From contig JBOZIK010000001.1 in the NCBI GenBank assembly GCA_051453625.1, positions 30,392,454 to 30,456,453 of the forward strand: DNA of 64,000 nt. The letters are read 5' to 3'. Below the pieces are notes generated by a model. That model saw nothing but the letters and a program-made list of their open reading frames with translations. It did not search any database and was not told where the DNA came from. The translations under genes were made by a program, and so were the position numbers. Below, in pieces: positions 11,290-21,890 of the stretch (positions within the stretch are counted from its first letter, which is position 1; each line of letters starts with the position of its first letter). Source of the stretch: Welwitschia mirabilis (taxonomy: Eukaryota > Gnetophyta > Gnetopsida > Welwitschiales).

Positions 11290-12545
11290 AATTAAGTAGG
11301 CCACATACATGTAGAGCTAGACAGGCAGAGGTTTTAGCTGAACTTGTAGAATAGGAGGCAGGCCCTTTGATCAATCTTAAGATACAACATGCAGAGCCCA
11401 TACATGTGCTACCTTAACACAGATGATCCTTGAGCATATAGATAGCTAGCATTCAGGTCGAGAGATACTTTAGAGATTTCATAAGCCACATAGAGCCAGA
11501 GGTTGATCAGATATTGACAGAATTATGGCTTAGATGGATAACATATGCACATGATGCATATTATGCTTCTGATATAAGAGAGTTCTATGATACTATGCAT
11601 ATAGAGAGGTGACCAGACACTCACGGTCAACTATAGGATATGATTGTTACATACATTTGATACCATGAGATAGCTATCCTTCCATCTCACATTACAGTCC
11701 TCACAGATCTTAGAGGACTTGGGAGCTTGCATAGTCATTCAGCTGGTGGGATAGAGGAGCGTCGAGCTTATGGTATTATTTTAGACATTCTATCTGATTT
11801 GACCACTAATCGATGGGGAACAAATGTTACCCAGCTGACCCTAACATGCAGAGTTTTGTACAAAGAACTGATTCATAACATCATTCCATCATACCATGAT
11901 AGTCATGCTATAGTCATGCATTTACACATTCTGACAACTATTTTTTAAGGGAAGCAAATGAATTTATCGACCTTTATCTGGAGAAGACTTAGGTCTATGA
12001 TCGAGACATGACATATACAGACACTTGGTTATCCATACCTCCTCTCAGATTTATTCAGACGATTTGGGATATCAAAGCCCATAGGTAAGCGATGTATCTC
12101 ATATATTCAGACTTCTACTCGCTATTTATAGGATATGAGTATACAAGTACTAGGAGAGGTAGAGAGACCTCAGGTACCAAGACCTACAGTTGGAGCTTTA
12201 TTAGAGCAGATCTAGGCCCGTATGGCTGATACTACCGAGATCCTCAAAGGTTTTGTTGATCAGAGGTTCCAGATCTTCGAGCAGAGACTTGAGTAGCGGA
12301 TCCTATCTATTGAAAGGAGAGTACAGCACACAAAGGATCAAATAGTGAATATGCGCCAGTGCATTATCTCCATTTAGCAGAGTATGACTATAGACATTCC
12401 AAAGTTGTATGTGTCCAGGGTGATGAGACAATCAGGTTTATTATAGCATCTTTTAATGTCCATCTCCTTGTAAATCTTGAGAATTCTTCTTCTTCTCTTC
12501 CTGCTCCTGAGCCAGTTATTGAACTAGAGTTCATCATGCATAGAT
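11290..12545 (+). pseudogene. Athila env-like third ORF, decayed
   Basis: Athila elements carry a third ORF of unknown function at the place of a retroviral env. The base composition is visibly less AT-rich than the flanks. One frame, broken by single stops and shifts, reads SRPHTCRARQAEVLAEL, then ELWLRWITYAHDAYYASDI, then FYDTMH, VLTDLRGL and HSHSAGGI, and near the end IETWHIQTLGYPYLLSDLFR and GISKPIG. That last segment matches the conserved tail of plant transposon env-like or putative plant transposon proteins. The C-terminal part (about 12200-12400) reads ARMADTTEILKGFVDQRFQIFEQRLE and looks coiled coil. I see no clear signal peptide. The function is unknown in the family. Confidence 0.75.
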
Positions 12546-13063
12546 GAAGGGAGAGATTTTACATTATATTTTATATATCTCCTTCTACACCTTTTTGTAC
12601 TAAATGCTCTCATTATTATATATACATATCATCTCTTTTTAGCATGATGTACTATTTCTATCTGACTTTTAGGTGATTGTCTTTTAAGTTTTATGATGAG
12701 GATTGCATTTTACTTAGGGTAAATCTTTATATTTAACTGTTTGTCATAGTGGAGGGCTATTTATCATGATTAATTAATTAAATGAAAAAATCAATTTTTG
12801 TTGTAGGTTCTAGTTTTAAAAACTCTTTGTAGAGCATGTCGTCCCTCTATCGTCTGGACGACGGTACCAGATGACCAATCTCTAATGCTTCATAAGTGTT
12901 TCTGTTCAGCGTTTTTAATTTTTCAAAAATCCAGTCTATCTCTGAAATATTCTTCAAATCTTTTTGAGATAATTTCTTTAGGTATCCTAGTTGTTTTTAT
13001 TGTCTAATAAGTCGGCTCATGAATGTGGTTTACTATCTGGTTTTGTTAGGGACTGTCAAAGCT
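12546..13063 (+). other. 3' untranslated region of Athila unit 1
   Basis: Non-coding, T-rich, with one well preserved TCGTCTGGACGAC motif at 12850-12862. It leads into the polypurine tract. Confidence 0.7.
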
Positions 13064-13073
13064 AAGTGGGGGA
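13064..13073 (+). promoter_or_regulatory. Polypurine tract (second-strand primer)
   Basis: AAGTGGGGGA directly upstream of the LTR start TGTTGTGCC. This is the place and composition expected for the primer of plus-strand DNA synthesis. A CTA spacer separates tract and LTR. Confidence 0.85.
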
Positions 13074-13076
13074 CTA

Positions 13077-14136
13077 TGTTGTGCCGTTAACTTACACATA
13101 TTTGATAGGGTATTCTGAGTTGTTTTGCATGTAAATTGAGAAGTAAATGCTTGGTTTTCATGATAATGGAGAGCTAGGATGAAAAGCATTGAAATATGAA
13201 ACTTCGTTGATAAATTACAAGCATTCTGAGCAAATATGAATAATCTATATTTTGGATGATAAGTTTCTACAAATTACAAGACTAATGCACTGATTAAAGA
13301 TTTATTGAAGGTCATCATCCAAACGACTGTGTCAACTGGATGATAACTAAGGTCTGATTGGCAATCTAACTAGTAGCAGATGAGAATTTAACTATGAGAA
13401 GGCATCATCTCCTTTATTGTCTGGATGACCAGATAGATGACACTTCTTGTAACACTTGCACTAAATGTTCACCTAACTTTCATTACTTTCTGCATGGTGG
13501 TTAGGCCTTACTCATGCCTTTCTATCTATTATATTTTTTGTTTTGAGTCAATAAATAGAGGTCTCTCCTTTGACTCCTCCTTATCTTTATTTGCATTCAA
13601 CATACTCATGACAGGAGATCGAGGGGCTAGAGAACCATCTTGTAGTTTTAGAAAGATGTTTCCTTGGTATTGGGTGGTATTTCCTACATTGAGGTATGAC
13701 TACTTTATAATATAGATGTGGTGTGATTTTTAATGTAAACATTTCTTTTTATGCTCAATATATGAATGATCTTCTCCCTAATAGTTTATGTTGTTTGAGA
13801 TTTGGTGACAACTTCTCTTATGATATAGATTATGAGGGAAATCTTTGTCAAGGTTATTCTTGATTAGTTTTAGGTGCATTATTATTTTCTTTTCTAGATT
13901 AGCCTTACACAAGTGTGTTTTATTTTATTTTCATGCATTGCAACTTATTTTTATAGGTTAGGTTACAGTATTTATCATCTTAAAAGAAACTTTCTTATTT
14001 CCATCTTTTGACCTTCAACGGATTATGACATTTAGGTTACTCCCATCTATATTAGTGTGTTATGTTTGTGCATATTATTTGTGTTTAACAAGATTCTAAT
14101 CAAGACGTAAACGTTGTATAAATACACACCACAACA
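13077..14136 (+). repeat. Athila LTR shared by two units
   Basis: It starts TGTTGT and ends ACAACA, a perfect 6-bp terminal inverted repeat, and is 1060 bp long. The left neighbour is the polypurine tract of unit 1, so it is a 3' LTR. The right neighbour is the primer-binding site of unit 2, so it is also a 5' LTR. A TATA-like AATAAATAGAGG at about 13550 is a plausible core promoter. It contains two decayed CGTC palindromes (13311-13329, 13418-13430). Its last 110 bp (from about 14029) match 20188-20275. Confidence 0.9.
13549..13561 (+). promoter_or_regulatory. TATA-like core promoter in Athila LTR
   Basis: CAATAAATAGAGG about half way through the LTR, followed by CTCTCC, which is compatible with a transcription start about 30 bp downstream. 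Predicted from composition and position only. Confidence 0.5.
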
Positions 14137-14139
14137 TCT

Positions 14140-14157
14140 TAGCGCCATTACTAGGGA
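14140..14157 (+). promoter_or_regulatory. Primer-binding site, tRNA-Asp type
   Basis: TAGCGCCATTACTAGGGA lies 3 bp after the LTR end. Athila sites read TGGCGCC then a purine-rich GGGGA stretch; the differences here are all G-to-A or C-to-T changes. It marks the start of unit 2. Confidence 0.85.
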
Positions 14158-14796
14158 AGGCTTCTTGGAGTTTGAGGGTTGTCGTTGCTTTGGTAGGTAT
14201 TTTGGTTTAGATGCTTCCTGCAATAGTAGTGTAATAGTACTTGCATTAGTGTAGGTTTTCTATTTTTGCTGAGTCAGTTTTCTATTTTTCAAATCAAAGT
14301 CTATTTTTCTATTCTGCAATAAAAATTCCTCGTCCGCTGCATTGTCCAGACGATGTAAGGCAATGATGGACTCTGGGCCGTGAGTTATCTATTTTACCTA
14401 TTCTATTAAATTTTTAGGGTTTTAGTCCCATTGTCTCTTTGTTGTTCAGATGACTCAGATGGAGATAATCTATTTTTTGGAGTTTTTCTGTCAAGAGTCA
14501 TTTTTTCATTTCTATTTTTTACTTTTCTTTTTTTTGTGGTTTTTGTGTTTCTTTCATTCAGGATATCATCTGGACAACGACAGGGATGATACTTTTTATT
14601 GATCTGAGACTGAGCATGAATGATTAAGTCTGGTAAAAAAGAAAAATACTAGAGAGAACGACCATTAATTACTAAAAACATCAGAGAAGATTTTATAAAT
14701 CTTGAAATAGATCCAGGTAAAAATAGTGAAGGTATGTAAGATTTTGAATTTCCTGCAATTTCCACTTTTATTTCTGTAGAGTTTGATTTTGCTACC

Positions 14797-16170
14797 ATGT
14801 CGATCTCAGCCTAAAAGTTTAAGCAACCTATCTCTCCAAATTCACCCCTTATCATTGGAACCCCTACTTTCATTTCTTCTTAACCCAGTACTCATGTTAC
14901 CCTTAGAGATCTTATAGCAAACAAGAAACATAAAATCCAAACTCCTTTTGACTTACCTTCTGGTGATGATGTAGAATTTTGAAACTTGAATGCTTATCCT
15001 ACCTTTAGTGAATAACTCGATGAAGATGACTTATAACACATTACTGACATAGAAAAAATTGTCCTTACTTCTGTAAATGATAAGAAATGAATAAGTGATA
15101 GAACCTACATGATTATCTTTCCCATCACTTTGAGAAATAAAGCAAAACTTTGGCTTCGAACAATTTTCTGTAAAAGCCTTAAATATTGGAGTCAAGTTCA
15201 AGAAGCCTTCATAAATAGATTCATGAGTGAGGCCACCATCTGAAAGCATAAGAAAGAAGTTACCAAATTTTAACAGATGCCTAATGAAGACTATGCCTCT
15301 ACTTATGAATGATTCTTTATTGCTTTACATTCAAACCCCGTAGATGGCTTTTCATAAGTAGAGTTAGTTAACTATTTTTACAGTAGGTTAAACAGTTAGA
15401 TCAAGTAACTTGTAGATTTTTATTATGGAGGCAACTTATTAAATCAAACCCTAGAAGACGCTTGAAAGGTGCTAGAGGATTTGGTGGAAGTAAGTCAAAC
15501 ATGGCCTAAACCCTCACTTAGACAAAACTGAACAGTAGGCCAAATCATTAAGGACCTAAAAGAAGTAAAACATGAGAAGAATAAAACCAAAATAGAAAAT
15601 GAGCCAACTAACATCATTAAGTGTTTCACTTCTACCTTAGAGAAATACACCCAGATGATTCTTGATGCTAAAGTGGCAACAGAGAAGAGTGAAGTTATTG
15701 TTCTAACATGCGATTTATGTAAAGATAGTTATCATGTTATAAAAAATTGTCTCTTACCTCCTACCTATAAAGAAAAAATCTATGAAGAAGTTTGTGACTT
15801 TAACCAAAGACCTTCAGACTACACTCAAAATCACAACAAAAACAAGTCCAAAATTATAACTTTTAACATAGGATGAGTAAGCAACCAAATTCTAGAAATT
15901 TTCAAACACATCATCCTAAATTCAAACATTTTAGAAATAGATTTGAGCATTTAAACTTTCAATCCAATAACTCAAACAACTTGGCAAAACTTTTCAACTC
16001 CCAAAACCATAGTAATCCTCTTACAAATTCCATTGAGGAGTTGAGAAAAGCTTAAGAGAAGATAAAAATCAACCTAGAAAATCTTACGAGTATTTATAAC
16101 AAACCATGCTTGTTAAACAAGGACCACAAGGGTCTCTTACCACTCAACCTTTACCGAACCTTAACTAAGT
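14797..16170 (+). pseudogene. gag: Athila gag (unit 2), decayed
   Basis: The ATG at 14797 matches the start in unit 1. The capsid core is present in one frame with many stops (SAYPTFS-like, then AKLWL and FMSEAT-like segments at 14990-15240). The nucleocapsid zinc knuckle is intact at 15709-15750: C-D-L-C-K-D-S-Y-H-V-I-K-N-C, the exact C-X2-C-X4-H-X4-C spacing. It sits in an open stretch 15655-15876. The basic tail 15873-16055, rich in Asn, Gln and Phe, continues in another frame. It is the best preserved gag of the window, although still a pseudogene. Confidence 0.88.
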
Positions 16171-16389
16171 AAGAAAAGATTATAAGATGATGATAAAAAG
16201 TGGAAGTGACATAATTTCCCCTATTCATGAGGCTTCAACTTTTTAAAGTAGAAATAATGATGAGGAAAAGAACATAGAAATCCTAGAAAACCATTCCTTC
16301 CATTCCTCACTTAGCAACAAAAAGAAATATCCTTCACAAAAAAAAACCTGCTACCTCATAGCTTGATAAGCTTAACATAAACCCCATCT

Positions 16390-17110
16390 TTGATGATCAT
16401 TTGAAAGCCTTAATGCAAAATGTGAGTATCAACTTACCTTTTTTAAAACTTTTACAAGAAAACTCAAGATATTCTAAGCTATGGAAAGACTTAATAAGAA
16501 GAAAATAAAAATGAACCATTCTTAATAAAGTCTTCCTAGCTCAATTTTTTAGCAACTTGGCATGCCAAAAATATCTAAATTTTAAAGATCTAAGGGTGGC
16601 AACTGTAAGTATTACTTTAGAGGGGAACTATAAAATTAAGAAAGTATTGATTGATATAGAAGCTAGTGTCAACATTATACCCTTATACATTTGTCAACAT
16701 CTTAGTTTAGAAGAAAGAATAGAGCCTGCACACATTATCATGGAGTTAGTAGATACATCTATAAAGAAATCATTAGATGTGATCAAGGACTTATTCATTC
16801 AGATAGAGGAAGCTTTTACCCCATCTATGTAGTTGTTTTAGAAGTTGAGTACCATGGTGGATATCACTTACTTCTAGTAGAGCTTTATGTACAATAGTCC
16901 ATTGCATCATAGATACAATGAAGTGCCATTTTGGTAATAAACAGTCTTCAATAAGAGTGTCTGATGTAGGAAAAAATGATTTAGAAAAATATTTGAGTTT
17001 AGAGGAGAAAATTAAGCCAACCCTATTTTTATGGCACTGTTCACTTAAGGAGAGATGGTCTATATTTCATGAGTTAACCTTATTTGATAATAAATTGAAA
17101 GTCAACTAAT
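16390..17110 (+). pseudogene. Athila aspartic protease (unit 2), decayed
   Basis: An open segment at 16557-16832 covers the catalytic region. It reads KYLNFKDLRVATVSITLEGN, then VLIDIEASVNIIPLYICQ (16641-16694), then HIIMELVDTSIKKSLDVI. The active site should be D-x-G-A-S. Gly is Glu here (GGA to GAA), whereas unit 1 has Arg, so the two copies were inactivated independently at the same residue. The second half ends in the stop at about 16832 and a frameshifted tail to 17110. Confidence 0.85.
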
Positions 17111-17610
17111 TTATGGTCTTAACGATTAACTTGAGTTTGACCATCTGTCAATTGAGTTTTCTGATTTGGAAAGTAATAATCTAAGCTTATAAATTGTGCT
17201 GAATTCTGAGAAATTTAAAACCCTAAGATTTCTTATTTTGAGGTTGGTCATCCACTACTAATGTCTAGACGACGATCTAAGATGATAATCATCTTTTCTG
17301 AGAATTTGCCTAAAACCAAAAGTCTAAACCTAAACCTGAATCTAAAACCCTTAGACAATGGACTAAAATACATTTTTCTGAATAGATACCTAAATAAACC
17401 ATTAATTATCAACAAAAATATTTTCCCTCAATAAGAATTTAGTCTCATCTCTCTTTTATAATTAAAGGTTTATGCATTTGCTTGGTCCCATAATGATTTG
17501 ATAGTCATACCCACTTCCATTATGCAACACAAAATATACCTCAAAGAAAATGCTAAAGCTATGAGGAAACACTAACATAGATTTAATCCAGCCTTAAAAC
17601 AAATTGTAAA
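17110..17610 (+). other. Protease-RT spacer of unit 2
   Basis: Stop-rich. It contains the GTCTAGACGACGAT form of the palindromic motif at 17263-17275 and a repetitive segment around 17310-17350 with AAACCTAAACC-like words. It corresponds to the 218-N gap of unit 1. Confidence 0.6.
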
Positions 17611-18300
17611 AGATGAAATCATAAAACATATGATGTTATAATCATTTACTCCATTATTGCTAGTGAGTGGGTTAGTCTCCCTTGATCTGATTCTTGATAA
17701 GATTCAGGGTCATGCTTTTTACTATTTTCTTGATGATTATAGTGATTACAATCATGTTTGCATTACCAGTGAGGACTAAGTCAAAACTACTTTCACTTCT
17801 CCTTTTGATACCTTTGCTTTTATATGCATGACTTTTGGACTTTGTAATGCTCCAGGTACTTTTTAGCGTGCCATGATGGGTATATTTTCTGATATGCTTG
17901 AGGATTTCATTGATAATTTTATGGATGATTTCTCTATTAATGCTGAAATTTAAACAAATCTTATATTATTTAGAAAAAGTTTTAGATCAATGCATTTCTA
18001 GTGGCTTCTACTTGAGTTGGAAAAAGAGTCATTTTCTTATAGAGAGTAGAATTAGTTTAGGTCACCATATTTCTCAAGAGGGGATTAGGATGAATGCTTT
18101 TAAAAGTTGGTATTATTTAAAGTCTTAGTCCTCCTACAAATGTTAAATAGGTTTGATCTTATCTTAGTCATTGTGGTTTTTACTATTAGTTCATTCATGA
18201 TCATACTTCTATTTATAAACCCCTTTCCTCATTACTAGAGAAAGATGTCAAATCTGAATGGAATGGATCTTATTAACTTGCTTTAGATAAGATTCAACAT
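17590..18300 (+). pseudogene. Athila reverse transcriptase (unit 2), internally deleted
   Basis: The approach region KDEIIK is followed by a SEWVS-like motif, then directly by LDKIQGHAFYYFLDDYSDYN (about 17690-17755). Family members have about 50 residues between these, including the LNKAT segment, so an internal deletion is inferred. After it: KTTFTSPFDTFAF, LCNAPGTF.RAMMGIF and FMDDFSI. The catalytic F-M-D-D (about 17921-17932) is intact, unlike unit 1. Next come SHFLIESRISLGHHISQEGI and frameshifted connection sequence. Confidence 0.85.
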
Positions 18301-18800
18301 AAATTCTCTTATGCTCCTATATTAATGAGACCCAATTGGATGCTTGATTTTGAGCTTATGTATGATGAAGTAACTTTGTTGTGGGTGGGGTTCTTTGTTA
18401 AAATTATGAGAATGATTTTAAACCTATATCTTACCATAGTAAATCTTTGTCTAGAGCTCTGATGAACAACACCACTATATAGAGAGAGATGCTAGCTTTT
18501 ATCTTTTGCCTTGATTTTCTTAGACATTATCTTTTAGGATTTTAGATAAATGTTTATACCAATCATGCTGTCATTCGTTACCTCATGACTAAAACATATT
18601 CTAGTTCCCATTTGATTAGAAGAATCTTCTTATACAAGAGTTTAATTTGACCATCATAGATAAAGTAAGGAAGTATAATTCTATTGTTGATCATTTGTCT
18701 CTACTTCTTTCTCCTCTAGATTATATTATCATTGATGATTCCTTTCCTGACGAGTAGATTTTAGCTATCTCTTCTTCCTATTCTTCTTCATAGTATGCCG
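18300..18800 (+). pseudogene. Athila RNase H (unit 2), decayed
   Basis: Fragments of the same domain as 6740-7290: LDFELMYD, then ARALMNNTT-like and the N-H-A-V-I-R-Y-L-M-T strand at about 18560-18590. DHLSL-like residues follow near 18690. It is more heavily broken than unit 1. Confidence 0.75.
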
Positions 18801-18889
18801 ACATTGTAAACTATTTTATAACTATGAAAACATTACAACATTGGGCTTATAACCAACATAAATCTTTTCTCCATTATATAGGTAACTAT

Positions 18890-20010
18890 GAGTGAATCGA
18901 GCCACATTTGTACCATAGGTACAAAGATAAAATTATAAAAAAATATGTGCCTAATTAGGAAATACCTAAGATTATTCATCTTTATTACAATGATTTTTAT
19001 GAAGGACATTTTAGTGGACATAAAACTGCCATGAAAATCCTTTATTCTAGTTTTTATTGGCCTTCTCTTTTTTATGATTCGTTTGATTTTGTTAAAAGGT
19101 GTAATTCTTATTAGAGTTACAGTGCCTTATTCATTAATGAGAAATGTCCCTTAGACTTATTCTTAATGTGAGCCTTTTAATTGTTGGAGTATTGATTTCA
19201 TAGGTCCTATTCACCCACATTCTTTTAATAAAAATTACATTTTAGTGGTTGTTAATTACATGACTAAATTGGTTGAAGCCATACTCACTTCTTTCAGTAA
19301 TATCTAAACTATCTGTTATTTTATTAGAACTCATATCTTTCAGAGATTTGGTTTTCCTAGCATCATCATTAATGATTAAGATACTCATTTCATTAATGCA
19401 CTTTTTAAAAAACTTCTTCTGTTCATTGGTATTGAACATAGAATAGCTTGTACTTATCATCCTCATACTAATGGATAGGCTGAAAATGCCAATAGATAAA
19501 TAAAGAAAATGCTCCAAAAACTTATCTCTGCTAATAAAAAGTCTTAATCTTCTAAGCTTAATGATTTACTTTGGGCTTATCATACTACTTGACATACTTC
19601 TCTTAGTTTTTTATTTTACGAACTTATTTACGGTAAAGTTTATGTCTTACTGGTTGATGATTGTTATAATTTTTATCATGCATCTCATCAACTTAATCTT
19701 TTGAATTTTGATGAAAATATTAAGTATAAATTAGCCCAATTAGATCATCTTGATGAAAAAAGAACTAGTGCCATACATCGTCAATCAATTCATAAAGCCC
19801 AAGTAAAGTTCAAACATGATAAAAGGATCTTTTATAAGAAGTTTGAACTCAATTAACTTGTCTTGTTATATAACACTAGAGTTTACCTTTTGAATAACAA
19901 GTTAAACTTTAAATGGTTAGGTCCTTATCTTGTAGAAAAAGTACATTTTAATGTCTCAATTGGAATTTTAGATTTAGAAACTAGAGAGATTTAAAAGGTT
20001 AATGTAGAAC
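18890..20010 (+). pseudogene. Athila integrase (unit 2), decayed
   Basis: The N-terminal zinc region shows GHFSGHKTAMKILYSSFYWP then FDFVKRC. The core first Asp lies near 19185-19200 (EYWFHRSYSP in another frame) and an Asn replaces the Asp of the SDQ strand (ATTAATGATTAAGATAC at 19366-19382). The tail with KRTSAIHRQSIHKAQVKF and the final LYEEYLNTTMNIVEAL (20013-20070) is better preserved than in unit 1 and is contiguous across the point of the 532-N gap there. Confidence 0.82.
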
Positions 20011-20087
20011 GGTTGAAATTATATGAGGAATATTTAAATACAACTATGAACATAGTAGAAGCACTTATTTTAGAGGTTTCTCTTGGT

Positions 20088-20187
20088 NNNNNNNNNNNNN
20101 NNNNNNNNNNNNNNNNNNNNNNNNNNNNNNNNNNNNNNNNNNNNNNNNNNNNNNNNNNNNNNNNNNNNNNNNNNNNNNNNNNNNNNN
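20088..20187. other. Default-size assembly gap (100 N)
   Basis: It joins the integrase tail of Athila unit 2 to the last 88 bases of its LTR. If the unit were complete, about 4 kb of spacer, env-like ORF and LTR would belong here. Confidence 0.9.
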
Positions 20188-20275
20188 ATTTAGGTTACTC
20201 CCATCTATATTAGTGTGTTATGTTTGTGCATATTATTTGTAGTTAACAGGACTCTAATCAAGACATAAACACTAT
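20188..20275 (+). repeat. 3' LTR remnant of Athila unit 2
   Basis: It matches the last part of the LTR at about 14029-14115, with a few substitutions. The terminal ACAACA is missing; the sequence switches into a different repeat at about 20275. Confidence 0.88.
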
Positions 20276-21890
20276 CCCTAATCTTTAAGAGTGAAGAATA
20301 AACTCATGAAGAAACCAATGAGGAAATATATGATAACCTTGAGTCTAAAAATGCATTATAAACTAAATAGTTATATGCAAGAAGGGTATACTTTGATGTG
20401 GGATTAAACATATCAGATGATGCGAAATCCTTAGGAAATAAGCAAGTATTTAAGAAAGTCTAGATCTTATAGAGTTACAAAGTAAAGGATAAGTTATTAA
20501 GCAACATCAATAGTGAGAACATTCAATTACAATTAGTGTCACTTAAGCAACCACATAAGAAGGAATCCCTTAACAATATTAATAAATAGGAGAACATTAG
20601 CAAAGAGTCCATACATCTTTGATCCTTTGAAGAACGTTTGTTTTTTTTTCTCAACAACTTCATGATCCAACTATTTTATATTCACCTTTATCTACTAAGT
20701 AAGATTCAAGCTTAATTAATAATATAAACCTTCTTTATAACTGGAACTAGCTTTCAAAGATCTTATACATAATTTTTCCATTAAAAATTTATCTTATTAA
20801 GTAATTTTCAATCCATCTTTGTCTTCCTCTTAAAGTGATGTCTTGCATGAGTTATTGAATGAACATACATAAGCTAAAGAATGGACTATTTCTAATTTAA
20901 AATGCATAAACATTTTTTCTTGTATAGTGTTGTTTCTAATTTTATGGACTCTTGCATAAAAATCTATATGGATTCTCTTCCATTTTAAATGCTTTATAAA
21001 ATTTTGAACCATCCAACTTGTATTTCCACACTCTTGAGCCTTTACACATATAACACCTTGGAATATTTTTAATTTTACTTTATGCTTTTAGATTAGATTT
21101 TTCTTGTAGGATAGATTTTTCTTTTAGACTAGATTTAGTTTTAAAAAAATAAAAATGCTAAAAAAAATTGTGCTTAATGGTCTCTCTTACCTAAAACCTT
21201 TTAAGTACTATCACTTGTACAATCATTGCCTTAAACCCTTTCACTTAAAAAAATCTTATATTTCATTTCCTTAAGCCATTTCATACATCAAATATGTCTT
21301 TAAACCATCTCATTAAGCTACAAATCATGCTAGCTAGCCATTTACTTATGAATTCATGAGACCTACATACTAAGGTTATTGGCTTTTAACAAAAACCAAT
21401 AACAAGATATCTCCTTATCACTCAAGTAATGGTTGTAATTGAGTATATTTATGGGTTTCAAGAAAACGTGATACCTATATTAACAATGATTATTAAAGTT
21501 ATGTTCACTTAAGGTCTTCGATTATAGTAAAACATGGCTAAGAAAAGTGGAATCTACCTTGATAGTATGTTTCTTATGTCTAAAGCTTTTGATGGGGACA
21601 AGATTCTTGTAATTAGGCTAATGAGCCAATGACCCTTTAAATGTGCATAAAAAATGAATATGAGAAGAGAATAAAAAGAAAAATAATATCTCTTTTCTAA
21701 ATACACATCTTATTAATCACTTAATTAGGTTTACTTAACTGCACCAGGGCCATGAATTCTCACCAGTAATGTAGCTCTAATGATTTAATTATGATATAAT
21801 CAACAGAACTTGGGCTATAAATGCTTGCTAGCATTGCAGAATTGATTTATTCATAAAACAACATGCTTAACTCTATTTTTAAAATAGATT
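20275..21890 (+). repeat. Internal block of unassigned LTR family, copy 1
   Basis: About 1.6 kb homologous to 26935-28558 and, inverted, to 35130-36810. It starts in the middle of the family's coding remnant and ends near TTAACTCTATT, where homology with copy 2 stops. The upstream part of the family is absent; the Athila LTR remnant takes its place. Confidence 0.9.
20283..20650 (+). pseudogene. C-terminal part of the unassigned family protein, copy 1
   Basis: One frame reads THEETNEEIYDNLESKNAL, then RRVYFDVGLNISDDAKSLGN, then LSNINSENIQLQLVSLKQPH and ENISKESIHL, ending at a T-run near 20640. It is acidic and hydrophilic. All stops fall at codons one step from Gln. The same protein is present at 26300-27310 and 37495-36480 (minus). 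I do not recognise it; see the findings. Confidence 0.6.

Larger units (their letters stand above)
2111..14136 (+). mobile_element. Athila-lineage Ty3/gypsy retrotransposon, unit 1
   Basis: The order is leader, gag, aspartic protease, RT, RNase H, integrase, long spacer, env-like ORF, polypurine tract and LTR (13077-14136). The RT and integrase residues and the env-like third ORF place it in the Athila lineage. The 5' LTR and primer site are missing; the sequence starts abruptly beside a CACTA end. All ORFs carry multiple stops and frameshifts, so the unit is not autonomous. Gaps at 3482, 3752, 5113, 5591 and 8394 hide parts of gag, the protease-RT junction, the RT N-terminus and the integrase C-terminus. 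About 75-85 percent of positions appear to match unit 2 by eye. Confidence 0.9.
14137..20275 (+). mobile_element. Athila-lineage Ty3/gypsy retrotransposon, unit 2
   Basis: The order is primer site, leader, gag, protease, RT, RNase H, integrase, a 100-N gap, then the last 88 bases of a 3' LTR. It is closely related to unit 1 throughout. The env-like ORF, its spacer and most of the 3' LTR are absent; they may be deleted or hidden in the nominal 100-base gap at 20088-20187. The final 20 bases of the 3' LTR are lost where it abuts the internal block of another repeat family at 20275. Confidence 0.9.

Noticed and set aside
13437-13715. 92-codon ORF
   Set aside because: Entirely within the Athila LTR and overlapping its promoter; not expected to be a gene.
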